A DNA stretch of 64,000 bases from Natrinema marinum (GCF_024296685.1 NZ_CP100763.1:2542001-2606000); one strand, 5' to 3'; numbered from the stretch's first letter, positions 35,063-44,656 are shown. Notes: generated by a model from the letters alone, not told the origin. Numbers and translations are program-made.

Positions 35063-36358
35063 ATGGAAGGAGCCGACCGCGAGCGCACGGAGTCCGGGTT
35101 CAAGGTGCGGACGCCGGTCGACGAGGCGCGCCGGATCTTGCGGGACGCAGTCGAAGGGAGCGGGGACGGCGACTCGGCCGTGCCCTGCGGGACGGAGACG
35201 GTCGATGTCGACCGAGCGGACGGCCGCGTGTTGGCCGCGCCCGTCGACTCGGCCCGCGACGTGCCCCACTACCGGCGGGCGGCGATGGACGGCTACGCCG
35301 TCCGGGCCGCGGACACGTTCGGAGCCAGCGGCCGGTCGCCCGAGGTGCTTCGGATCGCCGAAGGAACCGGCGCGGACGCCAGCGTCGGCCCAGAAACGGC
35401 TGCGCGGGTCCACACCGGCAGCGCGCTCCCCGAGGGGGCCGACGCCGTCGTCATGATTGAGCGGGTCACCGAACTCGAGGCGGCCGGCGAACTCGAGGTC
35501 GAAGACGCGGTCGCGGAGGGGGAAAACGTCGCGCCCGTGGGCGAGGACATCGAGGAGGGCCAGCACCTCTACGACGGGGGCCACCGACTCCGGCCGTCCG
35601 ATCTCGGCCTGCTTCGCTCGGCGGGCTACGGCCGCGTCGCGGTCGCCAGACAGCCCACCGTCGGCGTCGTGCCGACGGGGGAGGAACTCGTCGCGGGCGA
35701 TCCCGGCCCCGGCGAGGTGATCGAGACGAACGGGCTCACGGTCTCGCGGCTGGCAAAGCGCTGGGGCGCTCGCGCCACCTACCGCAACGTGGTCACGGAC
35801 GACCGCGAATCGCTGCGCGTGGCTATCCAGCGTGACCTGACGAAGGACGTGATCGTCACGACCGGCGGCTCGAGCGTCGGCGAGCGCGACCTGCTGCCGG
35901 AGGTGATCGACGATCTGGGCGACGTGTTGGTCCACGGCGTCGGCCTCAAACCCGGCCACCCCGTCTGCCTCGGGGTCGTCGAGGACACCCCTGTCCTCGC
36001 GCTGCCTGGCTACCCGGTCGCCTGCATCGTCAACGCCGTCCAGTTCCTCCGGCCGACCCTGCGCTGGCTCGAGGGAACGACGCCCGACCCCCACTCGACC
36101 ACGCGAGCCACGCTCGAGCGCAAGATCCCGAGCGAGCCCGGGACGCGGACGTTCGCGCGGGTCCGACTCGAGGAACGCGACGCGGAGGAATCGGATCGCG
36201 ACGACCCGCGATACACGGCGATCCCGACGCGGGCGAGCGGCTCTGGCGTCCTCTCGAGCGTCGCCTTAGCGGACGGCTGGGTCGTCGTCGACGACGACCG
36301 CGAGGGGATTCCGGCTGGCGAGATCGTTAGCGTGGAGAATTGGGAGCCGACCGTCTGA
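35063..36358 (+). CDS. moeA1: Molybdopterin molybdenumtransferase MoeA (first copy)
   Basis: 431 residues with the MoeA domain order: N-terminal domain with VPHYRRAAMDGYAVRA, the MoCF/MogA-like fold with GVVPTGEELV and TTGGSSVGERD, and a C-terminal beta domain. MoeA inserts molybdate (or tungstate) into adenylylated molybdopterin. The start ATG 35063 gives MEGADRERTESGFKVRT. A second, longer MoeA lies 1.3 kb downstream. Haloarchaea often have two, possibly for Mo and W, but this is not decided by the sequence. Confidence 0.93.
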   Translation: MEGADRERTESGFKVRTPVDEARRILRDAVEGSGDGDSAVPCGTETVDVDRADGRVLAAPVDSARDVPHYRRAAMDGYAVRAADTFGASGRSPEVLRIAEGTGADASVGPETAARVHTGSALPEGADAVVMIERVTELEAAGELEVEDAVAEGENVAPVGEDIEEGQHLYDGGHRLRPSDLGLLRSAGYGRVAVARQPTVGVVPTGEELVAGDPGPGEVIETNGLTVSRLAKRWGARATYRNVVTDDRESLRVAIQRDLTKDVIVTTGGSSVGERDLLPEVIDDLGDVLVHGVGLKPGHPVCLGVVEDTPVLALPGYPVACIVNAVQFLRPTLRWLEGTTPDPHSTTRATLERKIPSEPGTRTFARVRLEERDAEESDRDDPRYTAIPTRASGSGVLSSVALADGWVVVDDDREGIPAGEIVSVENWEPTV

Positions 36359-36436
36359 GTTCTAGCAGCCCTCTCACCGTTCGGCCGGAACGAGTCGGCG
36401 CTCGAGCCTTCTGAATCGGCAGCGCACTCGAGCAGG

Positions 36437-37570
36437 CTACTGGTTTCGAAGCGCTTGCCGGACCGCGTCCGCCAGCGCGTTCACGCGGGCGACGTGCTCG
36501 TAAGAGCCGTCTCGGACGCCGTTGGTCACGTAGGAGAAGGCGACGTTCTCTTCTGGATCGGCCCAGCCGACGCTGCTGCCCAGCCCGGCGTGCCCGAAGA
36601 CGTGTTTCGGCGAGAGCGAGCCGTAGGGCGCGACCGTGGTGCCGCCCTTCCAGAAGCCGAGCGCGAACCGCCCCTCGCGGCCGATCGTCCCGTCGGCGTC
36701 GGTCTCGGCCTGCACCTCCGCCATCCGTTCGACGGTCTCGGGCTCGAGGATACGCGTCCCCTCGAGTTCGCCACCGTTCGCCAGACAGGCGTAAAAGCGG
36801 GCCATGTCGCCGGCCGTGCCGATGCCGTTGGCGGCGGGAATCACAGCGCGGTGGACCTCCTCGGCGTTGAACGGCGCCGCGACCTCGGCGTTTTTCCCGA
36901 GCCCTTCGCCGGGGTCGCGACAGCGATCGAACGGCTCGAAGCCGACCAGCGTCGCCACGTCGTCGTCTTCGTCCTCCCGGAGACCGATTCCCGTGTCGTC
37001 CATCCCGAGCGGGTCGAAGATTCGTTCTTCCGCGGCCGCCTCGATCGGCGTTCCCGACACCCGCCGGACGAGTTCCCCGACGAGCCAGCCGAACGTCAGC
37101 GCGTGATAGGCGGGCGTCTCCCCCGGCGTGAAGTTCGGCTCCATCTCCTCTAGCTTCTCGACGACGGCGTCCCAGTCCCCCCAGAGGTCGGGCCGGTCGT
37201 CGATCTCGCCGCGGTTCAGTCCCGACGTGTGACTGAGCACCTGTCGAACCGTGATCTCGGCCTTCTCGGTTCCCTCGTCGGCGAACTCGGGCCAGTGGTC
37301 GACCACCCGGTCGTCGTAGTCGAGCTTCCCCTCTTCGACGAGCGAGTGCAGGGTGACGCCGGCGTACGGTTTCGTGCTCGAGAAGAGGACGTGACGCGTC
37401 TCGCGAGTTTCGTCGGGACCGTCCGGCGCTTCGACGCCGCCGGCGAGGTCGAGTACGGGCTCGCCGTCGACGTAGACCGCTAGCTGCGCCCCGTGGTGGA
37501 GCCCCGCCTCGAGGTGTCGGTCGAAGAGGTCCGCGATGCGCTCCCGGTCGGTCTCGGAGATCCGTGACAT
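36437..37570 (-). CDS. Class C beta-lactamase-fold serine hydrolase
   Basis: 377 residues of the EstB/LACTB-like group. The nucleophile motif S-x-x-K is SSTK (64-67), the second motif is Y-x-A (AYHALTFG), and the C-terminal K-T-G equivalent reads GHAGLG. A lipoprotein or signal sequence is absent, so it is cytosolic and more likely an esterase or peptidase than a lactamase. It lies between the two moeA genes in the opposite orientation, sharing the upstream region with moeA2. Confidence 0.88.
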   Translation of the reverse strand: MSRISETDRERIADLFDRHLEAGLHHGAQLAVYVDGEPVLDLAGGVEAPDGPDETRETRHVLFSSTKPYAGVTLHSLVEEGKLDYDDRVVDHWPEFADEGTEKAEITVRQVLSHTSGLNRGEIDDRPDLWGDWDAVVEKLEEMEPNFTPGETPAYHALTFGWLVGELVRRVSGTPIEAAAEERIFDPLGMDDTGIGLREDEDDDVATLVGFEPFDRCRDPGEGLGKNAEVAAPFNAEEVHRAVIPAANGIGTAGDMARFYACLANGGELEGTRILEPETVERMAEVQAETDADGTIGREGRFALGFWKGGTTVAPYGSLSPKHVFGHAGLGSSVGWADPEENVAFSYVTNGVRDGSYEHVARVNALADAVRQALRNQ

Positions 37571-37693
37571 GGATCGGTACTCTTCGGGCTGGTTCTTAGT
37601 CGTTGTCGTACGAGAACATATGACAGGAAGGTGGACGGCCGCGGCGCCGTCCGGGCGACCGACGTTTTTACCCGCGGCGTGCGAAGGGGCGCT

Positions 37694-39559
37694 ATGAACC
37701 GCAAGGAGTTTCGCGACCTCGCGTCCCCCGCGGCGGCCCGCGAGGCGATCGACTCGCTTTCCCTCGAGGGCGGCATCGAGCGCGTCTCGCTCGAAGAGGC
37801 GCGCGGCCGGGTGCTCGTGGCGCGGCTGGACGCCGAACTCGACGTGCCGGGATTCGACCGCGCGAGTCTGGACGGCTACGCGCTACGGGCGCGGGATACG
37901 TTCGGCGCGGACGAGGCCGATCCCGCCCGACTCGACCTGGTCGGTGAGGTCCACGCCGGCGAGGAGCCGGACGTGTCGCTCGAGGAGGGCCAGGCCGTCG
38001 AGATCTCGACCGGCGCGGTGATGCCCGACGGCGCAGACGCGATGGTTCCGGTCGAGCGCACTGACACTGCGTCGGACGGCGAGACGGTCTTGATCCGCAC
38101 CTCCGTTGCGCCGGGCGACAACGTCATGTTCGCCGGCGCGGACGTCGCCGCGGGCGAGCGCGCACTCGGCCCCGGAACACAGATCACGCCCCGCGACATC
38201 GGCCTGCTGTCCGCACTGGGGATCGACGAGGTGCCGGTCCGGGCGAAACCGCGCGTCGGCATCGTCTCGACGGGCGACGAACTCGTACGACCGGGCGACG
38301 AACTCGAGAGCGCACGCGGCGAAATCTACGACGTCAACAGCTACACCATCGCCGCGGGGGTCGAAGACGCCGGCGGCGAGGCCGTACTGTACCCCCACGC
38401 CGGCGACGAAGCCGAGGAGATGGAAGAGATTCTCCGGACCGCGGCCGACGAGTGCGATCTCGTGCTCTCGTCGGGGTCGACCAGCGCGAGCGCGGTCGAC
38501 GTGATCTACCGCGTCATCGAAGAGCAAGGCGAATTGCTGCTCCACGGCGTGAGCGTCAAACCGGGGAAGCCGATGCTGATCGGTCGGCTCGACAGCTCCG
38601 CGTACGTCGGGCTTCCGGGCTACCCCGTCTCCGCGATGATGGTCTTTCGAACCTTCGTCGCACCGGCGATCCGCGAGGCCGCCGGAAAACCCGAGCCCGC
38701 GTCCGCAACCGTTTCGGGGCGGCTAGCCCGCCAGGAGCGCTACGAGGAGGGCCGCCACCGGCTCATGCCCGTCGGCCTCGTAGAGAACGGAGAGGGCGAG
38801 ACGCTCGTCTACCCCGTCGACAAGGGCAGCGGCGCGACGACCAGTCTCGCCGACGCCGACGGCGTCGTGGAGGTCGGCCCCGAGACCGACTACCTCGAGG
38901 AAGGCGAGCCCGTCACGGTCACGCTGTTCTCGCCGGACGTTCGACCACCCACGCTGTTCGGCGTCGGCGAGGACGATCCGACCTTCTCGCGGGTCCTCGA
39001 CGGCCTCGAGCGCCCGCGCTATCTCTCGGTTGGCAGCCGACCCGGCCTGCGGCGGCTCCGCGAGGGGGTCCCCGACGTGGCCGTGGCCGCGGGACCGCTC
39101 GAGTACGATCTCGAGGCGACCGAACTCTGCCGCTGGGAGCGCGAGTGGGGACTGGTCGTCCGCGCGGGCAACCCCGACGAGCTCGAGGGACTCGCCGACC
39201 TGATCGACCGCGACTTGCGCTTCGTCAACCGAACGACCGACTCGGGGCTGCGCTCGAGTCTCGGCGCGGCGATCGCCGACCTCGCCGAGGAGCGAGGAAC
39301 GGAGCGCCACGACCTCGTGGACGCGATCGACGGCTTCGACCTCGGGCTGCGCGCCCACGAGAGCCCCGCGCGGAAGGTCATCGCGGGTGACGCGGATGCG
39401 GGGCTCGGCCTGCGCGAGACCGCCGAGCGGCTCGATCTGGGGTTCATCTCCCTCGGCGAACAGCCGGTTCGGGTGCTGGCGAATCCCGATCGGATCGAGA
39501 AAGAAGGGGTGAAGGAACTCGAGCGGGCAATCTCCGACGTATCGTCTGCACAGCGATAG
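37694..39559 (+). CDS. moeA2: MoeA fused to a LysR/periplasmic-binding-like domain (second copy)
   Basis: 621 residues. Residues 1 to about 400 are MoeA (FDRASLDGYALRA, GIVSTGDELVRPG, SSGSTSASAVD). The final 200 residues form a substrate-binding-like domain with VGSRPGLRRLREGVPDVAVA, WGLVVRAGNP and RFVNRTTDSG patterns, as in PBP-like molybdate-responsive proteins. Such fusions are known in archaeal MoeA and may sense or deliver molybdate or tungstate. Start ATG 37694. It diverges from the serine hydrolase. Confidence 0.92.
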   Translation: MNRKEFRDLASPAAAREAIDSLSLEGGIERVSLEEARGRVLVARLDAELDVPGFDRASLDGYALRARDTFGADEADPARLDLVGEVHAGEEPDVSLEEGQAVEISTGAVMPDGADAMVPVERTDTASDGETVLIRTSVAPGDNVMFAGADVAAGERALGPGTQITPRDIGLLSALGIDEVPVRAKPRVGIVSTGDELVRPGDELESARGEIYDVNSYTIAAGVEDAGGEAVLYPHAGDEAEEMEEILRTAADECDLVLSSGSTSASAVDVIYRVIEEQGELLLHGVSVKPGKPMLIGRLDSSAYVGLPGYPVSAMMVFRTFVAPAIREAAGKPEPASATVSGRLARQERYEEGRHRLMPVGLVENGEGETLVYPVDKGSGATTSLADADGVVEVGPETDYLEEGEPVTVTLFSPDVRPPTLFGVGEDDPTFSRVLDGLERPRYLSVGSRPGLRRLREGVPDVAVAAGPLEYDLEATELCRWEREWGLVVRAGNPDELEGLADLIDRDLRFVNRTTDSGLRSSLGAAIADLAEERGTERHDLVDAIDGFDLGLRAHESPARKVIAGDADAGLGLRETAERLDLGFISLGEQPVRVLANPDRIEKEGVKELERAISDVSSAQR

Positions 39560-39733
39560 CGGCGAGCGACGGCCGTCAGCAGTATCGCTGACGCTACGTT
39601 CGATTGACGGTTGGTATACCCGCTTTGTTCGAACCGGTCCTAGTTCTATTCGTTATACCGCCCTGGAGCAGTTCGTGCCCCAAGTTCGACTGTATACCGA
39701 CGGGCGGGGAGCACAGATCGGACACCGCCAAGA

Positions 39734-40428
39734 TCACGAGGCCTTGGGACCGCTAACGAGCTCACCGCTATCGTTCCACTCGCAGGGTGCTTTCTCCGAC
39801 ACGGCCCCTCGGAGCGTTACCTCACGGGGCGTAATCCTGATGTCGGGTTGATGACTCCAATCGGTCACGCTCCATTCGATCGTTTCGTCTACGCGCTCGT
39901 CCCCGTCGTGGACGACGACCTCGGCGCGATAGCTCCCATACCGGTACTCGGCGTCGTCGCCATCGAGCCACGTCGTTCGGTTCGCGTCGAGGGCCACCGT
40001 CTCTTCGACGAGTAGCTCGTTCTCGTGCTCAAGACGAATATCGACCGTCAAGTCGGTCTCACTCGTGTTTTTCACACTCACGGTGTCGGCCTCCGGGAGG
40101 CGTTCTTCGGCGCGGAGCCACGTCGCGCCTTCGTCAGTCTCGACGGACATGTCGTAATAGGTGCGTTCAGACTCGTGACGCATGAGATACGACTCGTCGA
40201 TCTCGATCACGGAGGGAAGGATCAGTTCGCCGTCAGTCTCGTACGTATCCCCCTCGATGGCAGCCATCGCCTCGTCCGTAGCGGGGTCTGGCAAGCGATC
40301 GAGGGAAACGATGTGGAGCCACATCGTTCGTACTCGACGGCAAGACTTCCGTCATCGCGACCCTGTAAACACCCTGCAAGTCCGGCCGCGCTACACCCGA
40401 CTCCGGCGAGAAGCGCTCGTCGGTTCAT
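39734..40428 (-). pseudogene. Tat lipoprotein gene with a frameshift near the mature N-terminus
   Basis: The frame from ATG 40428 begins MNRRALLAGVGCSAAGLAGC, a twin-arginine lipoprotein signal with an LAGC lipobox, and reads on through GRDDGSLAVEYER. Near 40320-40326 the coding potential shifts to another frame: MWLHIVSLDRLPDPATDEAM and then 180 residues of beta-rich sequence ending SGELVSGPKAS. One missing base at the VEYE-MWLH junction explains both. Intact, it would be a surface lipoprotein of about 230 residues with an Ig-like part (NTSETDLTVDIRLEHENELL). Function unknown. Confidence 0.75.
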
Positions 40429-40505
40429 ACCAGCCATCCGAGAGGACGTAGTAAATGCTTTCTGTCAGAAGCGGACGGGATTTTCGACCGGCAGATCGCC
40501 GATCA

Positions 40506-40685
40506 CTACTCCTCGGAGGCGTCGCTCTCGGTCGCCTCTCGCCACGACGAGGCGTCGAAGAACGTCTGCAGCGCCATCAGAACCCCGATATACGTGCCGC
40601 CGGCGACGACGAGCAACGGGACGACGATCGAGAGCACCAGCCCGCCGAGCGGATTCGCGCCGAACAGTTGGAGCGGAACGACCAT
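40506..40685 (-). CDS. 59-residue single-pass membrane protein
   Basis: A short frame from ATG 40685 to TAG 40506. An amphipathic start (MVVPLQLFGANPLGG) leads into one or two hydrophobic helices (LVLSIVVPLLVVAGG, TYIGVLMALQ), followed by an acidic tail (SSWREATESDASEE). The acidic C-terminus and helix pattern support coding. It diverges from the BtuF-like gene. Function unknown. Confidence 0.6.
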   Translation of the reverse strand: MVVPLQLFGANPLGGLVLSIVVPLLVVAGGTYIGVLMALQTFFDASSWREATESDASEE

Positions 40686-40825
40686 ACGGTCTGCAGAAAC
40701 TGCTGGTGCAAATGCATTTCTGTGAGCCGGCGGGCGAACCCCTCCATAGTGGCGGACCGCCGTTTCGGTCGCCGACCGGCGCCACAGAGCGGTCCTTTTT
40801 GCTCTCCCCGCCCCTACGAGCGCCC

Positions 40826-41827
40826 ATGCGAATCGTCACGACGCTCCCCTCGGCGACCGAGACCGTCGCCGCGCTGGGACTCGAGCCGGTCGGCGTCTCC
40901 CACGAATGCGACTACCCGCCGGGCGCGGCCTCGGCTCCCGCCGTCACCCGATCGCGGATCGAGGCCGACTCGTCGGCCTCGAGCGCCGAGATCGACCGCC
41001 AGGTGCTCGAGAGTAGCGACACCGAAGCCGGCGTCTACGAGATCGACGTCGAGACGCTCGACGAACTCGAGCCGGACGCGATCGTCACGCAGGGGATGTG
41101 TGATGTCTGCGCGGTCGACGAAGCGGTCGTCGAAGCCGTCGTCGACCGGATTTCGGCCGCCCCCGAGATCGTCCCGACCGATCCCCACACCGTCGGCGAC
41201 GTGCTCGACGACCTCGAGCGGATCGGCCGCGTGGTCGGCCGGGAGGATCGGGCTCGGGAGGTCCGTGCCGATCTCGAGTCGCGGATCGACGCCATCCGGA
41301 GTCAGACGGCGGACCTCGCGGCCGCGGACCGCCCGCGCGTGGCGATCTTCGACTGGACCGACCCCGTCATGATCGCGGGCCACTGGACGGCCGACCTGGT
41401 CGAGTGGGCCGGCGGCACGTACGGGCTGGCCGACCCCGGCGAGCGCTCGCGGCCGCGCGAGTGGGAGGAAATTCTGGCGTACGACCCCGAGATCGTCGTC
41501 GTCGCCCCCTGCGGCTTCGGGCTCGAGCAGATCGCGCGAAACAGGGCCGATCTCACCGGGCGCGACGGCTGGGCAGACCTGACGGCAGTCCGGGAGGGCC
41601 GCGTCTGGGCGCTGGACGGCGACCACTACCTCAACCGGCCCGGCCCGCGGCTGGTGGACACGCTCGAGGCGCTCGCACCGATCGTCCGGCCGGAGCTGTT
41701 CGACCGAGAGGAGACGCTCGCCGACGCCGCAGCGTCGTTCGAGGAGATCGCGGTGCCGTTCGACGAACTCGCGGCGCTCGAGGGGCCGGATTCCGAATCG
41801 CAGCCAGAAATCGATTCGCGGCCGTGA
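40826..41827 (+). CDS. Cobalamin/corrinoid-binding BtuF-like protein without signal peptide
   Basis: 333 residues of the helical-backbone binding protein family (PF01497): MRIVTTLPSATETVAALGL, then DYPPGA, DAIVTQGMCDVCAVDE and DPEIVVVAPCGFGLE. The classic members bind cobalamin outside the cell, yet this one begins directly with the first strand and has no signal peptide or lipobox, so it appears cytosolic. The four-base overlap (GTGA) with the JAMM gene implies coupled expression. No btuCD genes are nearby. Confidence 0.85.
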   Translation: MRIVTTLPSATETVAALGLEPVGVSHECDYPPGAASAPAVTRSRIEADSSASSAEIDRQVLESSDTEAGVYEIDVETLDELEPDAIVTQGMCDVCAVDEAVVEAVVDRISAAPEIVPTDPHTVGDVLDDLERIGRVVGREDRAREVRADLESRIDAIRSQTADLAAADRPRVAIFDWTDPVMIAGHWTADLVEWAGGTYGLADPGERSRPREWEEILAYDPEIVVVAPCGFGLEQIARNRADLTGRDGWADLTAVREGRVWALDGDHYLNRPGPRLVDTLEALAPIVRPELFDREETLADAAASFEEIAVPFDELAALEGPDSESQPEIDSRP

Positions 41828-42267
41828 TCGTCCTTCCAGCCCGACTCCGCGAGGCGATCACAGAGCGCGCCCGCGAGGGGAAACCCCGCGAAATCTGCGG
41901 GATCCTCGGCGGCGAGTACGCCCCCGACGGCCGGAGCCGCGTGCGGTCGCAGTACCCCGCGGAAAACGTCGCCGACGCGCCGCGGACGCGCTACGAGATC
42001 GACCCCGAACAGCAGCTTCGGATCTTCGAGCGCCTCGAGGACCGCGGTGAGGTGGTCGTCGGCTTCTACCACTCCCATCCCCGCGGGCCAGCAGGGCCGA
42101 GCGAGACCGACGCCGCGCTGGCAACGTGGCCCGATCGGTCGTACGTGATCGTCTCGCTCGAGCCATGCGAGATCGGATCGTGGCGGTGGCGGACGGCGAC
42201 CGAGAACGAGGGCGAGGGGGACGGTGCTTCAGAAGACCGATTCGAGCGCGAACGCGTCGTCGACTGA
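41824..42267 (+). CDS. JAMM/MPN+ metalloprotease (desampylase-like)
   Basis: 147 residues. The JAMM zinc motif is complete: E23 (REICGIL), then H83-x-H85-x10-D96 in FYHSHPRGPAGPSETDAAL. This family in Haloferax includes HvJAMM1, which removes ubiquitin-like SAMP tags from proteins, so a role in releasing SAMP conjugates or processing the sulfur-carrier is plausible. Translation probably starts at GTG 41824 inside the BtuF-like stop region. The tail is acidic. Confidence 0.87.
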   Translation: MIVLPARLREAITERAREGKPREICGILGGEYAPDGRSRVRSQYPAENVADAPRTRYEIDPEQQLRIFERLEDRGEVVVGFYHSHPRGPAGPSETDAALATWPDRSYVIVSLEPCEIGSWRWRTATENEGEGDGASEDRFERERVVD

Positions 42268-42274
42268 GCCGGAG

Positions 42275-42721
42275 TCAGTCGTCCGATCCGTCCTCGAGTT
42301 CGTCGGCTTTCTGCCGCGCCGACTTCGCTTCCTCGCGGAACTCCTCGATCCGCTGGCGCAGCTTCTTCCCGGCGGTGTATTTGAACTCGTCGGGCATCAT
42401 CCCGTACTCGATATCGAGGGTGATCATCGTATCACAGCTCTCGACGATCTCGGGTGCCCAACTGCCCTGGGCCAGCTTCGACTCGTCGGTGACGACCGCC
42501 TCGCCGTCTTCGACGTCGATGAACGCGCTCACGATGTTCCAGATGTTCGGGTTGCTCGAGCTGACCTCGTCGAACAGTCCCTCGAGCCGGGAGTCCTTGA
42601 TCTCCGCCTCGCGTAGTTCCTCGAGGAGGTCCTCGAGGGCGTCGGCGATTTCCTCGTCTCTCGCGGCCTGCTCGCGGAGTTCGGCTGGATCCTCGAGGTC
42701 GTCGTCCCGTCGGCGTGTCAT
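42275..42721 (-). CDS. Acidic helical protein, unknown function
   Basis: 148 residues. The N-terminal half is a Glu-rich helical stretch (LREQAARDEEIADALEDLLEELREAE), the middle a compact segment (NPNIWNIVSAFIDVEDGEAVV, WAPEIVESCDTMITLDIEYGMM), and the end another charged helix (LRQRIEEFREEAKSARQKADELE). No signal, membrane helix or catalytic motif. Looks like a conserved haloarchaeal protein. The JAMM gene converges on it with a gap of only seven bases between stops. Confidence 0.75.
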   Translation of the reverse strand: MTRRRDDDLEDPAELREQAARDEEIADALEDLLEELREAEIKDSRLEGLFDEVSSSNPNIWNIVSAFIDVEDGEAVVTDESKLAQGSWAPEIVESCDTMITLDIEYGMMPDEFKYTAGKKLRQRIEEFREEAKSARQKADELEDGSDD

Positions 42722-42817
42722 CGCTTCCCCTCCCGTTCGTCGGCGGTGGCGTTCATGTACGGTCGTATCGGCTTCGAGACCGTAAACGTACGCTTCCTTC
42801 TGCGACTTCGGGTAGCG

Positions 42818-44308
42818 TCACGACGCCGCTTCCAGCACGTCGGTCACCCAGATCCGGTTCGGATCGCCCGTCTCGTCCATCCAGTCGGCCAGTCGGGAGC
42901 GCATCTCGCGTCGCGCGTCGGCGTACTCAGGGTGGTCGATCAGGTTCTGCAGTTCCGCCGGATCGGCCTCGAGGTCGTACAGCTCGTCGATGTCCGGCCC
43001 GTTGTAGACGTACTTGTACCGGTCGGTGCGGACCATGCGCTGGCTGTAGAGGCCGAACTCGTCGCCGTGGTACTGGGAGAACGTCGAGTCGCGCCACTCG
43101 AGGTTCGCGGGCGGATCGCCGCCGTTCTCGAGGATGGGGACGAGACTCCGCGAGTCGAAGCTCTGGGGGACGGGCACGTCGGCGATCTCGAGGAACGTCG
43201 CCGCCAGATCGTGTAAGTGGACCGGGGTGTTGCTGGTCGCACCCGAGTCGGCCACGCCGGGCCAGCGGACCTGCAGCGGGATGCGGTAGGTGTCGTCGTA
43301 CATCAGCGGCCCCTTGTTGAACTGGCGGTGGCTCCCGGCGAAATCGCCGTGGTCGGAAGCGTGGACGACGACCGTCTCCTCGGCCAGCCCGCGTTTCTCG
43401 AGCGTATCGAGGATTCGCTCGAGTTGGTGGTCGATCATCGTGACGAAGCCCCAGTACTTCGCGATGGCCTCGGCCCACAGCTCCCAGTCGAAGTCCTCGA
43501 CGCCGCGGTAGGAGAGGTAGTTCTCGTGGACTCGCGGTTTGCCGTCGTAGGTCTCGGCGTAGCTCTCGGGCGGTTCGATCTCGTCCGGGTCGTACATCGA
43601 CGCGTACGGCTCCGGGACCACCCAGGGGTGGTGAGGGCCGTAGAAATCCGCCCGGTGGAAGAAGGGGCCGTCCCGGTCGCCGTCGGTGTGGGCCTCGATC
43701 GCGTCGATCGTCCGCTCGGCGAGGAAGTGCGCTCGGGTCTCCTCGACGTCGACCGGCGTCTTCCCGGCGACGAACGTCCCCTCGCTGTCGTCTCTGGGGT
43801 CATCGCCGGTGTAGATCACCTCCTCGAGATCGACCTCGCCGATCGGCACGTCGCGCTCTTCCCGGTGTTCGCGGAACGCCTCGTCGATATCGTCGTGGTG
43901 CGTGTCGCTTCCCCCGAGGTACGAGAAGCCGAAATCGGCGGGCGTCTGATCGCGGCCGGCGTGCCACTTCCCGGTATAGGTCAGGTCGTAGCCGGCGGCG
44001 TCGAGTTCCGCCGAGAACGTCGACAGACCCGCGGGCAGGTTCGCCCGGATCGCGTCCGGCTCGTGGCAGTTGTTCAGCATTCCGTGGCCGTGGGGGAATC
44101 GTCCCGTCAGCAGCGACGCGCGGGCACTCGAGCAGATGCTGATCGGTGTGACCGCGCGCTCGAAACGCAGCCCCTCGCTCGAGAGCCGGTCGAACGTCGG
44201 CGTCTCGACCGGCGGCCCGTCGGGGGCGCTGGCGTCGTATCGCTCCTGATCGGTGAGAACGAGCAGGACGTTCGGACGGCCGTCGGCGTCGGCATCAGCG
44301 TCTGCCAT
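42818..44308 (-). CDS. Sulfatase (formylglycine-type arylsulfatase family)
   Basis: 496 residues. The formylglycine motif is CSSAR (C59) in the ISICSSARASLLTGR context, with RPNVLLVLTDQERYD supplying the first metal-binding aspartate and ASDHGDF the later ligands. The family hydrolyses sulfate or phosphonate esters after Cys-to-formylglycine conversion. No signal peptide is visible. A maturation enzyme gene is not in the window. The substrate is unknown, and choline sulfatase or similar are options. Confidence 0.87.
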   Translation of the reverse strand: MADADADADGRPNVLLVLTDQERYDASAPDGPPVETPTFDRLSSEGLRFERAVTPISICSSARASLLTGRFPHGHGMLNNCHEPDAIRANLPAGLSTFSAELDAAGYDLTYTGKWHAGRDQTPADFGFSYLGGSDTHHDDIDEAFREHREERDVPIGEVDLEEVIYTGDDPRDDSEGTFVAGKTPVDVEETRAHFLAERTIDAIEAHTDGDRDGPFFHRADFYGPHHPWVVPEPYASMYDPDEIEPPESYAETYDGKPRVHENYLSYRGVEDFDWELWAEAIAKYWGFVTMIDHQLERILDTLEKRGLAEETVVVHASDHGDFAGSHRQFNKGPLMYDDTYRIPLQVRWPGVADSGATSNTPVHLHDLAATFLEIADVPVPQSFDSRSLVPILENGGDPPANLEWRDSTFSQYHGDEFGLYSQRMVRTDRYKYVYNGPDIDELYDLEADPAELQNLIDHPEYADARREMRSRLADWMDETGDPNRIWVTDVLEAAS

Positions 44309-44437
44309 CGGGCGTCGTACATCGAGACCGTAGTTAATGGTGTGACCTGCGTGCGGACGGCTCGTGCTATCGGCGGGTCATAAGCGACCGGGGTGTGAAC
44401 CCGACCATTCAGTATCCCTCCGTTCGAGGCGTGACGC

Positions 44438-44656
44438 GTGCCAAGCGCGTACTGTGGTGAATGTGAGTGGGAGTACCGAGTCGACGGCGACGAGCCGGGA
44501 GCGCTCAGCCGGGCGATGATCGACCACTTCGTCGAGACCGGACACTCGCCGGTCGAACGCGACGACGTAGACGAACGCCTCGAGAAATGCGGCCACGGAG
44601 CAGTGGCAACCTCGAGCGGCGGGGCCGAATCGAAGCCGAGCCCGCGTCGCGAGTGA
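44438..44656 (+). CDS. Small zinc-finger protein
   Basis: 72 residues from GTG 44438. C6-x2-C9 and H30-x5-H36 (AYCGECEWEYRV ... MIDHFVETGHSP) form a C2H2-type zinc site common among small haloarchaeal proteins, several of which influence biofilm or stress behaviour. The rest is acidic and flexible. It stands between the divergent sulfatase gene and hisS. Confidence 0.7.
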   Translation: MPSAYCGECEWEYRVDGDEPGALSRAMIDHFVETGHSPVERDDVDERLEKCGHGAVATSSGGAESKPSPRRE

